DNA from: PUPG01 sp041686485
Lineage (GTDB): Bacteria > Bacteroidota > Bacteroidia > Bacteroidales > UBA7960
DNA: 47,232 nucleotides
Direction: 5' to 3'
Assembly (NCBI GenBank): GCA_041686485.1
Contig: JAWLDT010000015.1
Span: forward strand, 1 to 47,232
The position numbers and the translations under genes were made by a program. Under the pieces are notes generated by a model. The model had not been told where the DNA came from, ran no database searches, and worked only from the letters and a program-made list of their open reading frames with translations. How positions within the stretch are numbered: position 1 is the first letter of the stretch; the number at the start of each line of letters is the position of its first letter. Shown here one piece after another: positions 8,597-16,151 of the stretch.

Positions 8597-8849
8597 CGAA
8601 GCTATGCCGAAAATTCAAATCCCAATCAAAATCAGATAACGCATGGATGGCGATTTGGTATTTATAGCATTGGGTTTCGTGTCCGTTTGCTAAGGGCAGC
8701 CCAAACACAACCACATAGGTCTAAATGACAGATAGTTACAAAAACATAAACAAATGAATATAAGCTCGGTCACAACATACATCGATCATATCTATATATT
8801 GCGAGCAGTAAGGATTGCCTTCATTGTTAATAATTATTTCGGATGATGT
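8597..8849. other. Gene gap between the PorE-like gene and dnaB
   Basis: No convincing gene is visible. A small hairpin (ATAGC gaa GCTAT) overlaps the end of the PorE-like gene without a T-run. An imperfect inverted repeat pairs AAATCCCAAT (8617-8626) with ATTGGGTTT (8669-8677). The rest is plain A/T-rich sequence leading to the dnaB promoter. Confidence 0.5.
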
Positions 8850-8850
8850 G

Positions 8851-8881
8851 TTGCTGACGGATGCAGGTTTGATTAATTTTG
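8851..8881 (+). promoter_or_regulatory. Candidate promoter for dnaB
   Basis: TTG at 8851-8853 and TAATTTTG at 8874-8881 are 20 bases apart, matching the Bacteroidota -33/-7 layout. The -7 box ends only four bases before the ATG at 8886, which would put the transcription start at or next to the start codon. Confidence 0.6.
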
Positions 8882-8885
8882 GGAT

Positions 8886-10421
8886 ATGGAAAATAAGGGG
8901 CAACAAGTACGCGAGTCTACCGGCAGGAAAGACAAAAAGATCTTTTATTCACTTGATTATGCGGATCATGGCCGGGTCCCACCGCAGGCTACAGATCTTG
9001 AAGAAGCGGTGTTGGGGGCGATGATGCTGGAGCAGAATGCCCTCACCAATGTCATTGACATCCTGAAGCCTGAGGTGTTTTACAAAGAGGCCCATCAGCG
9101 CATATTTTCAGCCATTCATGAACTTTTTTCGGCCGGTCAGCCTGTGGATATCCTTACGGTGACCGAGACATTGAAAAAAAGTGGAGAGCTTGACCTGGTC
9201 GGTGGTGCCTACGCGATTTCAATGCTTACCAACCGTGTGGCAAGTGCCGCCAACGTTGAATATCATGCCCGGATTATTCTGCAGAAGTTCCTGCAGCGTG
9301 AGTTGATCCGTATCAGTTCTCAGATCATAAAAGAATCATATGAAGATAGCACCGACGTGTTTGATATTCTGGACAAGGCTGAAAAGGAGCTGTTTGCAGT
9401 TAGTGAGACCAACTTGCGCCGCAATTATGACGACATGCATTCCCTGATCAAGGAGGCGGTGAAGCAGATAGAGGGTGCGAAAGACCAGGAAGGGCATATA
9501 AGTGGTATCCCGAGTGGGTTTTCCGAGCTTGACCGGGTCACGGCCGGCTGGCAAAAATCGGACCTGGTGATTCTGGCGGCTCGCCCGGGTATGGGGAAGA
9601 CCGCATTCGTACTGTCCATGGCGCGGAATATGTCGGTTGACTTCAAAAAGCCGACAGCCATCTTTTCCCTGGAAATGTCCGGCGTACAATTGGTTACTCG
9701 TCTGATCGCAAGCGAAGCAGAACTGACAGCCGATAAATTACGTCGCGGTCAGCTTGAACAGTATGAATGGGAACAGCTTAACGCCCGGCTGAATACCCTG
9801 ACGGATGCACCACTTTATATCGATGATACCCCTGCGCTCTCCATCTTTGAGCTACGTGCCAAATGCCGGCGTCTCAAAGCCCAGCACGACATCCAGTTGG
9901 TGATTGTGGACTACCTGCAGCTGATGAGCACCGGTAACGAAAACCAACGGGGTAACCGTGAGCAGGAGATCAGCAATATCTCCCGTTCAATGAAAAGCCT
10001 GGCCAAAGAACTGGAAATTCCCGTGATCGCTCTTTCCCAGCTTAGCCGCGCCGTAGAAACAAGAGGTGGATCAAAACGTCCGATACTTTCCGACCTCCGT
10101 GAATCAGGTGCCATCGAACAGGATGCCGATATGGTGCTGTTTATCTACCGCCCCGAATATTACCTGATTACCGAAGATGAACAGGGCAACTCGACGGAAG
10201 GTATGGCACAGCTGATTATCGCCAAACACCGGAATGGTGCCCTAAAGGACATTGACCTCCGCTTTATTCAGAATTTTGCCAAATTTACCGATTATGATGG
10301 CGGTGACTTTTCAATGGCCGGCAACCTTAAACCTTCTGATGATTTTGAAGAAGGTACCAATACCCTTACCATCCCATCCAAAATGAATAATATGGATGAT
10401 GATGACGAAGTGCCTTTCTGA
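8886..10421 (+). CDS. dnaB: Replicative DNA helicase DnaB
   Basis: A 511-residue hexameric helicase that unwinds the replication fork. The N-terminal domain (PPQATDLEEAVLGAMMLEQNAL, residues 32-53) interacts with primase, a linker follows, and the RecA-like motor domain has Walker A ARPGMGKTA at 232-240, the Walker B strand VIVDYLQLM, SQLSRAVE and SDLRESGAIEQDAD. Length and lack of an intein are normal. The C-terminal acidic tail DDDDEVPF is typical of Bacteroidota. The ATG at 8886 is the only reasonable start; the next methionine is inside the N-terminal domain. The gene appears monocistronic with its own promoter. Confidence 0.97.
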   Translation: MENKGQQVRESTGRKDKKIFYSLDYADHGRVPPQATDLEEAVLGAMMLEQNALTNVIDILKPEVFYKEAHQRIFSAIHELFSAGQPVDILTVTETLKKSGELDLVGGAYAISMLTNRVASAANVEYHARIILQKFLQRELIRISSQIIKESYEDSTDVFDILDKAEKELFAVSETNLRRNYDDMHSLIKEAVKQIEGAKDQEGHISGIPSGFSELDRVTAGWQKSDLVILAARPGMGKTAFVLSMARNMSVDFKKPTAIFSLEMSGVQLVTRLIASEAELTADKLRRGQLEQYEWEQLNARLNTLTDAPLYIDDTPALSIFELRAKCRRLKAQHDIQLVIVDYLQLMSTGNENQRGNREQEISNISRSMKSLAKELEIPVIALSQLSRAVETRGGSKRPILSDLRESGAIEQDADMVLFIYRPEYYLITEDEQGNSTEGMAQLIIAKHRNGALKDIDLRFIQNFAKFTDYDGGDFSMAGNLKPSDDFEEGTNTLTIPSKMNNMDDDDEVPF

Positions 10422-10440
10422 TATTTCGCCACAGCTTTAT

Positions 10441-10448
10441 TATTTTTG
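10441..10448 (+). promoter_or_regulatory. Candidate -7 box after dnaB
   Basis: TATTTTTG matches TAnnTTTG. If used, it gives a leader of about 160 bases for the gene at 10618, containing the heptamer array at 10540-10567. A second, one-mismatch box (TACCTTTA, 10562-10569) lies closer to that gene. Neither has a clear -33 partner. Confidence 0.35.
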
Positions 10449-10539
10449 TGATGGCTATTTGAACAATATAGCCCGCTTGTTTATTGTTCTCTTTGAGATG
10501 GGGTAATGCGGACATACCATACCCAAGCACATATAACAT

Positions 10540-10567
10540 CTAATTTCTAACTTCTAACTTCTACCTT
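10540..10567 (+). repeat. Four tandem heptamers (CTAACTT)
   Basis: Units CTAATTT, CTAACTT, CTAACTT and CTACCTT follow each other without a gap, giving 28 bases with a 7-base period. The array is 50 bases upstream of the secreted-protein gene at 10618. The unit differs from the one at the left window edge. Confidence 0.75.
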
Positions 10568-10617
10568 TACAGAGTCACAAAACATTGAAGTACAAATAGT
10601 AACGCAAATATAAACAC

Positions 10618-11916
10618 ATGAACAGACACAACAACCTATTGACAGGCAGCCTGCGACTTTTGCTTACGGTTATATTGCTGGCGTTTATAAAGCTAACCAG
10701 CTTTGGGGCACAAATACTGGTGCCCATGGATGACTCCCAGCAAAACCATCTTAAAGCATATGGCATTGCCTATGAAGTGTTGACTTACGATGTGGAGATT
10801 AGCTGGTTGCTGAACTACCGTGGTGGCAGTTTCATGTTCGATCATCATGATGAATTTGAGAATGAGCTGATGGTCAGGGGCGTTTCCTACGAGGTGATTG
10901 CCGATGTGCAGGCTGCTGGCATACTTCGTGAGATAGCTGATGCTGAGGTCAACATGGAAGAGATACGCCTGCATAAGGTACCACAAATCGCGGTGTATAA
11001 ACCGCCGAACACCCTTCCATGGGATGATGCGGTGACCCTCGCACTTACTTATGCAGAGATCCCCTATGATCAGGTTTATGATGATGAAGTGCTGTCGGGG
11101 GTCCTGCCGGCCTATGACTGGTTGCACCTTCATCATGAAGATTTTACCGGGCAGTTTGGCAAGTTTTGGCTGGCATTCCGCAATGCCGACTGGTACCAGG
11201 ATGACGTCAGAATGGCCGAAGAGAGTGCCCGCAAGCACGGATTTAAAGAGGTTGCAGACTTGAAACTGGCGGTTGCCAAACGGATTCGTGATTTTGTAGA
11301 AGGGGGTGGCTATATGTTTGCCATGTGTTCTGCGCCGGAAAGCATCGATATCGCCCTGGCAGCTGAAGGGGTTGACATCCTTCATCAGGTCTATAATGAT
11401 ACACCGCCTGATCCCAACGCCCAGGAGAAACTTGACTACAGCCGGAGTTTTGCCTTTGAGAATTTCAAGATCGTTCCTGACCCGGCCATTTATGAAAAAT
11501 CCAACATCGATGTGCCCAAGACCGGCCGGAATGAAGAAACCGACTTCTTTACCCTCTTTGAGTTTTCGGCCAAATGGGATCCTGTGCCGACCATGCTTAC
11601 ACAAAACCATGAATCCGTTGTCAAAGGTTTCATGGGGCAGACTACCGCTTTTAATAAAAGTGTGATTAAACCAACCGTGACCATATTGGGTGAAAACCGC
11701 TCAAAAGATGAGGTCCGCTATATCCATGGCAGCAGAAGTGATGGTACATTTACCTTTTTAGGAGGGCATGACCCGGAGGATTACAGGCACCATGTCGGGG
11801 ATCCGCCTACTGACCTTGATCTGTTCCCGAATTCACCGGGATACCGGCTAATACTGAATAATGTACTCTTCCCGGCTGCCAGGCAACAACCACTTAAAAC
11901 CTGGCTGGATAAGTAA
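10618..11916 (+). CDS. Conserved Bacteroidota secreted protein (often labelled asparagine synthetase B)
   Basis: A 432-residue protein with a hydrophobic signal peptide ending near SFGAQ (about residue 31). Conserved-looking blocks are ILVPMDDSQQNHLKAYGIAYE, SWLLNYRGGSF, KVPQIAVYKPP, LPWDDAVTLALTYAEIPYDQVYDDEVL, YDWLHLHHEDFTGQFGKF, GGGYMFAMCSAPESIDIALAAEGVDI, HGSRSDGTFTFLGGHDPEDYRHHVGDPPTDLDL. I recall close relatives across Bacteroidota under the name asparagine synthetase B. Nothing supports that reaction: there is no N-terminal nucleophile cysteine domain and no ATP-pyrophosphatase loop, and the protein appears exported. The GGGYMFAMC and LHHEDF stretches suggest a glutamine-amidotransferase-like or other alpha/beta fold with metal or sugar binding, but that is a guess. 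Function unknown. Confidence 0.8.
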   Translation: MNRHNNLLTGSLRLLLTVILLAFIKLTSFGAQILVPMDDSQQNHLKAYGIAYEVLTYDVEISWLLNYRGGSFMFDHHDEFENELMVRGVSYEVIADVQAAGILREIADAEVNMEEIRLHKVPQIAVYKPPNTLPWDDAVTLALTYAEIPYDQVYDDEVLSGVLPAYDWLHLHHEDFTGQFGKFWLAFRNADWYQDDVRMAEESARKHGFKEVADLKLAVAKRIRDFVEGGGYMFAMCSAPESIDIALAAEGVDILHQVYNDTPPDPNAQEKLDYSRSFAFENFKIVPDPAIYEKSNIDVPKTGRNEETDFFTLFEFSAKWDPVPTMLTQNHESVVKGFMGQTTAFNKSVIKPTVTILGENRSKDEVRYIHGSRSDGTFTFLGGHDPEDYRHHVGDPPTDLDLFPNSPGYRLILNNVLFPAARQQPLKTWLDK

Positions 11917-11917
11917 C

Positions 11918-11945
11918 GGCTGCCGTGTTGTATCAGCTTTTTTTT
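11918..11945 (+). terminator. Weak terminator at the end of the 10618 gene
   Basis: GGCTG (11918-11922) pairs with CAGCT (11934-11938) and is followed by a T-run to 11945. The stem is only five pairs. It overlaps the 3' end of the convergent folA gene. Confidence 0.4.
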
Positions 11946-12454
11946 CGTATAAAGGGGTTTCTCGGTCGTTTCTTATAGGTCATAAAAGCATAAGGATAGG
12001 GATTTTTCTCGTCCGCATGATGCTCTTCAAAAGCAATAATCTCCCATTTTTTCGGGTCTATGTCGGGAAAGAAAGCATCTCCCTCAAGGTTGGCATAAAT
12101 TCTGGTAATATATAAACGGCGGCTATGGTACAGATCTATGGTTTGCCGGTAAATTTCTTCACCTCCCGCAACGAAGACCTCTTTTTCTTTGCGGACTTTT
12201 TTTACAGCTTCTTTAATGGAGCCTGCCGTTTCACACCCCTGAAAATCCATATCCCGCTGACTGGTGATAACAATGATCCTGCGTCCTTTGAGCGGTCCGC
12301 CAATGGACTCAAAGGTTTTGCGCCCCATGAGCAATGTGTGGTCCATCGTAAGGTTTTTGAAATGCTTCAGGTCGGCAGGCATATGCCATAAAAGCCTGTT
12401 TTCAAAACCGATCACATTGTTGTTGGCTACGGCCGCTATAAGGGATAGTATCAT
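11933..12454 (-). CDS. folA: Dihydrofolate reductase
   Basis: A 173-residue enzyme that reduces dihydrofolate to tetrahydrofolate with NADPH, regenerating the cofactor oxidised by ThyA. Family signs are SLIAAVANNNVIGFENRLLWHMPADLKHFK at the N terminus (the active-site acid is the D of MPADL), LMGRKTFESIGGPLKGRRIIVIT, and FVAGGEEIYRQ. Length is normal, with a short basic tail (RPRNPFIRKK). It follows thyA by 85 bases on the same strand, the usual pairing, and converges with the 10618-11916 gene. Confidence 0.97.
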   Translation of the reverse strand: MILSLIAAVANNNVIGFENRLLWHMPADLKHFKNLTMDHTLLMGRKTFESIGGPLKGRRIIVITSQRDMDFQGCETAGSIKEAVKKVRKEKEVFVAGGEEIYRQTIDLYHSRRLYITRIYANLEGDAFFPDIDPKKWEIIAFEEHHADEKNPYPYAFMTYKKRPRNPFIRKKS

Positions 12455-12539
12455 CGTATTTCTGTTATGTTAATGATTTGGTATATATGGTACTCTCCAG
12501 GATGCGTAATAAGGTTTACCACCGTTTGTTGACTATTTT

Positions 12540-13334
12540 TTATACCGCTACTTTCGCTTTAATATGTGGGTGGGGGTCATACCCTGTGAGCTTAAAGTCC
12601 TCATAATGAAAATCAAACAAATTTTGTACATCCGGATTGATATGCATGGTTGGCAATGGTCGCGGTTCCCTGCTTAGTTGCAACCTGGTCTGGTCAAGGT
12701 GGTTGACATACAAATGGGCATCCCCAAAGGTGTGGATAAATTCGCCTGGTTTCAGTCCGCATACCTGCGCTGTCATCAGGGTCAACAGGGCATAGGAGGC
12801 AATGTTAAACGGTACACCGAGGAAACAGTCGGCACTTCGTTGGTATAGCTGACAGGAAAGCCTGCCATTAGCTACATAGAACTGAAATAGTACGTGGCAT
12901 GGGGGGAGAGCCATTTCTTCCAGTTGTCCGACATTCCAGGCATTGACCATCAGTCGCCGGGAGTCGGGGTTTGTCCTGATCTGATCGACCACTTCTGAGA
13001 GCTGATCAATTTTTGCTCCCTTCGGTGATGGCCAGCTTCGCCACTGTGCACCGTAAATCGGACCCAGATCGCCATTTTCGTCGGCCCATTCATCCCAAAT
13101 GGAGACTCCATTTTCTTTAAGATAGTTGATGTTGGTATCCCCCTGTAAGAACCAAAGCAACTCGTGGATGATAGACCGAAGGTGCAGTTTCTTGGTTGTC
13201 ACCAGGGGAAACCCGTCTTCCAGGTTAAATCGCAGCTGGTGCCCGAACACACTGATTGTGCCCGTGCCTGTGCGGTCATCTTTTCTGACCCCATTGGTCA
13301 GGATGTGATCCAAAAGTGATAAGTATTGTTGCAT
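12540..13334 (-). CDS. thyA: Thymidylate synthase ThyA
   Basis: A 264-residue enzyme that methylates dUMP to dTMP using methylene-tetrahydrofolate. It has the classic length and motifs: RTGTGTISVFGHQLRF near the start, LHLRSIIHELLWFLQGDTNI, IWDEWA, DQIRTNPDSRRLMVNAWN, the catalytic cysteine in ALPPCHVLFQFYV (C146), RSADCFLGVPFNIASYALL and HLYVNHLDQ. Start ATG at 13334. It sits 51 bases downstream of the nucleoside transporter gene and upstream of folA, forming a dTMP-supply cluster. Confidence 0.98.
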   Translation of the reverse strand: MQQYLSLLDHILTNGVRKDDRTGTGTISVFGHQLRFNLEDGFPLVTTKKLHLRSIIHELLWFLQGDTNINYLKENGVSIWDEWADENGDLGPIYGAQWRSWPSPKGAKIDQLSEVVDQIRTNPDSRRLMVNAWNVGQLEEMALPPCHVLFQFYVANGRLSCQLYQRSADCFLGVPFNIASYALLTLMTAQVCGLKPGEFIHTFGDAHLYVNHLDQTRLQLSREPRPLPTMHINPDVQNLFDFHYEDFKLTGYDPHPHIKAKVAV

Positions 13335-13385
13335 AATCGCTGGTTCTCTTATGAGTCCTGAGTAATCTAGCTGTAGTGCATCCTG

Positions 13386-15218
13386 TTATCCAAGGATCAT
13401 CCCCACGATGGTTGCACTCATTAGTCCTGCCAGGGTCCCTCCAAGTAACGCCCTGAATCCGAAACGTGACAGCAACACTTTTCTGGAAGGTGCGAGTGAT
13501 CCGATACCGCCGATTTGGATACCAATACTGGCAAAATTGGCAAATCCGCAAAGCATGTAAGTAGCCATGATTACCGACTTGGGATCGGCGAAAGCGTCCA
13601 ATTCTTTGAGTTCGGCAAGGCTGACATAACCAATAAACTCTGTCATGATGATCTTTTCTCCCAATAGCCTCCCTACCAGGGTTATATCGGGCAGGCTTAT
13701 ACCGATTAACCACATGACAGGGGCAAACGTGTAACCCAGGATAAATTGCAGGGAAAGTTGTTCGTAGCGACCATTGGTTACTTCGGCAATGTAGGGGTTT
13801 AAATTGGCGATATCCCCGATGCGGCCAACGATAAAGTTGAACATGGCGATGAAGGCAATAAAGACCAGCAGCATGGCAGCAACGTTCGCAGCCAGCCGCA
13901 AGCCTTCTCCTGCACCATTGGTGATGGAGTCCAGGATATTGTTACCGATACGGTCGCGGGATATTTCCATGCTTTTGTCAAACTCCTGGGTTTCCGGATA
14001 CAGGATTTTGGTTATCACTACGGCTCCTGGTGCAGCCATAATAGAGGCTGCAAGCAGGTGCTGGGCGAAAACAAGTCGCTGAACGGGATCATCGCCGCCC
14101 AGAAAGCTGATGTAGGCCGCCAGCACCCCTCCGGCAAGCGTGGCCATACCCCCTGTCATAACAAGCAGGATCTCTGAACGAGTCATGTTGGGAAGGTAAG
14201 CTTTGATCATCAGTGGCGACTCGGTCTGTCCCAGAAAGATGTTACCGGCAACCGATAAACTTTCTGCGCCCGATAGCCTTAAGGCTTTGCTCATCAACCA
14301 TGCCAGGCCATACACGATTTTCTGAATTATTCCCAGATAAAACAGCAGGCTTGTCAGTGCAGAGAAAAAGATAATAGTGGGAAGTACCTGAAAAGCAAAA
14401 ATATATCCATAGCGCTCCGTATCCAGGAAGCCTTCAAAGAGAAACTCAGTACCAGCTTTCGTAAAGTCAAGGATAACAACAAAGATGGAGCCGATGGTTT
14501 CGAAAAAGTATTGAATTGCCGGGACCTGCAGAACCCCAAAGGCCAGAAAGACCTGAACAGCCAGCCCGATTCCTACAAGGCGCCAGGAAATGGCTTTCCG
14601 GTTAGCGCTAAAGAGCCAGGCAATGGCAATAAGCCCAAACATGCCCAATAGCCCGCGCAGGATGGAGGTAATCCCAAAGGCATATTCCGGCATCTTGGTT
14701 GGCGAATAGCGCAGGTGATAGGTATAGGTGTCATCTGAAAGTATGAGGGTCTCTTCCCCGAGTTCTTCAATGATAAACGCAAGCGGCTGTTCATCCACTT
14801 TTAGGGATTCCTTGGTGTGGATGGCTATCAGTTCTCCTTCATGGAAGTATTGCAGCACGGGGTCGCCTTCTTCCACCAGATACACAACCGAATCAATTTC
14901 AGTGGTAATGTCTGTAAGCGAGGGGATCAGACGCAGTGTATCCCCTTCACGCGACCAGCTTCCTTCTGTTTCAAGCGACAGAAAGGATGAGTAAAGAATA
15001 AAGCTCTGCTCTTCTTCGGCCTCAATTAGTGACAAGCTGTCACGCTCAGGCACCGCCACTTTTTCATTGGTTTCCTGATCATATATTTCATCAAAAACCC
15101 AGTTCTTGGTAATTTCGGTAAAAGCCTGGCTGCCGGTGTTGTTGCCGCAGGCACTCAGGAAAAGCAGGGAGATGAAGGATAGCAAAAGCAATTTTCTTCG
15201 AATCGTAACATGAACCAT
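13386..15218 (-). CDS. Concentrative nucleoside transporter with N-terminal lipoprotein-like periplasmic domain
   Basis: A 610-residue protein with two parts. Residues about 184-610 are a CNT-family nucleoside symporter: GQTESPLMIKAYL, TGGMATLAGGVLAAY, ITNGAGEGLRLAANVAAML and CGFANFASIGIQIGGIG are family signatures, with many membrane segments. Residues 1-24 are a lipoprotein signal (lipobox LSAC, C24), and 25-177 are a soluble beta-rich stretch with a lipocalin-like pattern (GSWSREGDTLRLIP, IIEELGEETLILSDDTYTYHL). The frame extends to a TTG at 15269, but the ATG at 15218 gives the signal peptide. CNT proteins normally lack this region. Its place before thyA and folA fits uptake of (deoxy)nucleosides. 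The substrate and coupling ion are not readable. Confidence 0.88.
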   Translation of the reverse strand: MVHVTIRRKLLLLSFISLLFLSACGNNTGSQAFTEITKNWVFDEIYDQETNEKVAVPERDSLSLIEAEEEQSFILYSSFLSLETEGSWSREGDTLRLIPSLTDITTEIDSVVYLVEEGDPVLQYFHEGELIAIHTKESLKVDEQPLAFIIEELGEETLILSDDTYTYHLRYSPTKMPEYAFGITSILRGLLGMFGLIAIAWLFSANRKAISWRLVGIGLAVQVFLAFGVLQVPAIQYFFETIGSIFVVILDFTKAGTEFLFEGFLDTERYGYIFAFQVLPTIIFFSALTSLLFYLGIIQKIVYGLAWLMSKALRLSGAESLSVAGNIFLGQTESPLMIKAYLPNMTRSEILLVMTGGMATLAGGVLAAYISFLGGDDPVQRLVFAQHLLAASIMAAPGAVVITKILYPETQEFDKSMEISRDRIGNNILDSITNGAGEGLRLAANVAAMLLVFIAFIAMFNFIVGRIGDIANLNPYIAEVTNGRYEQLSLQFILGYTFAPVMWLIGISLPDITLVGRLLGEKIIMTEFIGYVSLAELKELDAFADPKSVIMATYMLCGFANFASIGIQIGGIGSLAPSRKVLLSRFGFRALLGGTLAGLMSATIVGMILG

Positions 15219-15295
15219 TGATAGACATTTAAGTTGGTTAACAATAGTAGATCTTGGCAGCTTAACCAAGAGGGTTAATGAACGGCAGGTATTAT

Positions 15296-15904
15296 TTATT
15301 GATTATTGCCTTTACGTTTGTTTATCTCATCCCGAATGATGGAGGCTTTTTCATAAGCTTCAGCATCAATCGCTTTCATAAGTTTCTCTTCAAGTTCTTT
15401 AAGCGTCATCTGGCTATACTCGTCGGAAGATGATTCCGCAGGTTCCGTTTTATCCTGTGCGCTTTCTGTTTGTGGATCAAGCGACTCGTCGCCTTCCTGC
15501 ATCACAATACCGGCGGCGTTTAATATGTTTTCGTAAGTATAAATCGGGCACTCAAATCTTACAGCGATGGCCACGGCATCTGATGTTCTGGAGTCAATTT
15601 CAACCTCCCGGGTTCCGTCGAAACATATTAGTTTGGCATAGAAAATGCCTTCGCTGAATTTATAAATGATGACCTCCGTAACAGCAATGTTGAATGTGGT
15701 GGCAAAATTCTTGAAAAGGTCATGGGTTAAGGGCCGGCTGGGTTTCATCTTTTCCAGTTCAATGGCAATAGCCTGTGCTTCAAAACTGCCGATTATTATC
15801 GGGAGGCGGCGCTTCTGTCCCGATTCGCCAAATATTAAAGCATAGGCACCTGATTGTGATTGACTGTAAGATATTCCTAAGATCTCTAATTTAATTTTCT
15901 TCAT
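15296..15904 (-). CDS. Bifunctional nuclease family protein (DUF151 plus UVR motif)
   Basis: A 202-residue cytoplasmic protein. Residues 1-140 are the DUF151/bifunctional nuclease domain (RRLPIIIGSFEAQAIAIELE, RPLTHDLF, IDSRTSDAVAIAVRFECPIY). An acidic linker (about 140-163) is followed by a UvrB/UvrC-type UVR helical hairpin (LKELEEKLMKAIDAEAYEKASIIRDEINKRK). The plant founder of the family cuts RNA and DNA; in bacteria the role is unclear, so nuclease activity is family-level inference. It is first in the minus-strand run with the nucleoside transporter, thyA and folA, suggesting a link between nucleic-acid breakdown and nucleotide supply. A TAAATTTG box lies 57 bases upstream. Confidence 0.92.
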   Translation of the reverse strand: MKKIKLEILGISYSQSQSGAYALIFGESGQKRRLPIIIGSFEAQAIAIELEKMKPSRPLTHDLFKNFATTFNIAVTEVIIYKFSEGIFYAKLICFDGTREVEIDSRTSDAVAIAVRFECPIYTYENILNAAGIVMQEGDESLDPQTESAQDKTEPAESSSDEYSQMTLKELEEKLMKAIDAEAYEKASIIRDEINKRKGNNQ

Positions 15905-15960
15905 AAAAAAATGCCTTCTTCAGAAATATGCGGTATGTTTGCGACAACTGCTGACAAACA

Positions 15961-15968
15961 CAAATTTA
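15961..15968 (-). promoter_or_regulatory. Candidate -7 box for the DUF151-CNT-thyA-folA run
   Basis: The minus strand reads TAAATTTG, an exact TAnnTTTG match, predicting a leader of about 50 bases before the ATG at 15904. A TTG lies only 15 bases further upstream, closer than usual. Confidence 0.5.
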
Positions 15969-16090
15969 CGGTTTTTTATGAAACAACCATGTACCTGTCT
16001 GCATTTTGGGCAATAAAATAATGTATATGGATTGTTACAGATTATTTTATACCATTAGGATAAAAAAATGACATTCTTCAAATTAATCCT

Positions 16091-16098
16091 TAATTTTG
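16091..16098 (+). promoter_or_regulatory. Candidate -7 box for hppA
   Basis: TAATTTTG matches TAnnTTTG and lies 53 bases before the hppA ATG. Together with the box at 15961-15968 it makes a divergent promoter region. No clear -33 element. Confidence 0.5.
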
Positions 16099-16151
16099 CC
16101 GTCATCCATCAAAACCAATTGTTTCATTAACAATCTTAAAACAATAAAAAA

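Noticed and set aside
10540..10567. CRISPR array
   Set aside because: Units are 7 bases with no spacers, and there are no cas genes in the window.
10618..11916. Asparagine synthetase B
   Set aside because: Signal peptide present; no N-terminal cysteine amidotransferase domain and no synthetase ATP-binding loop.
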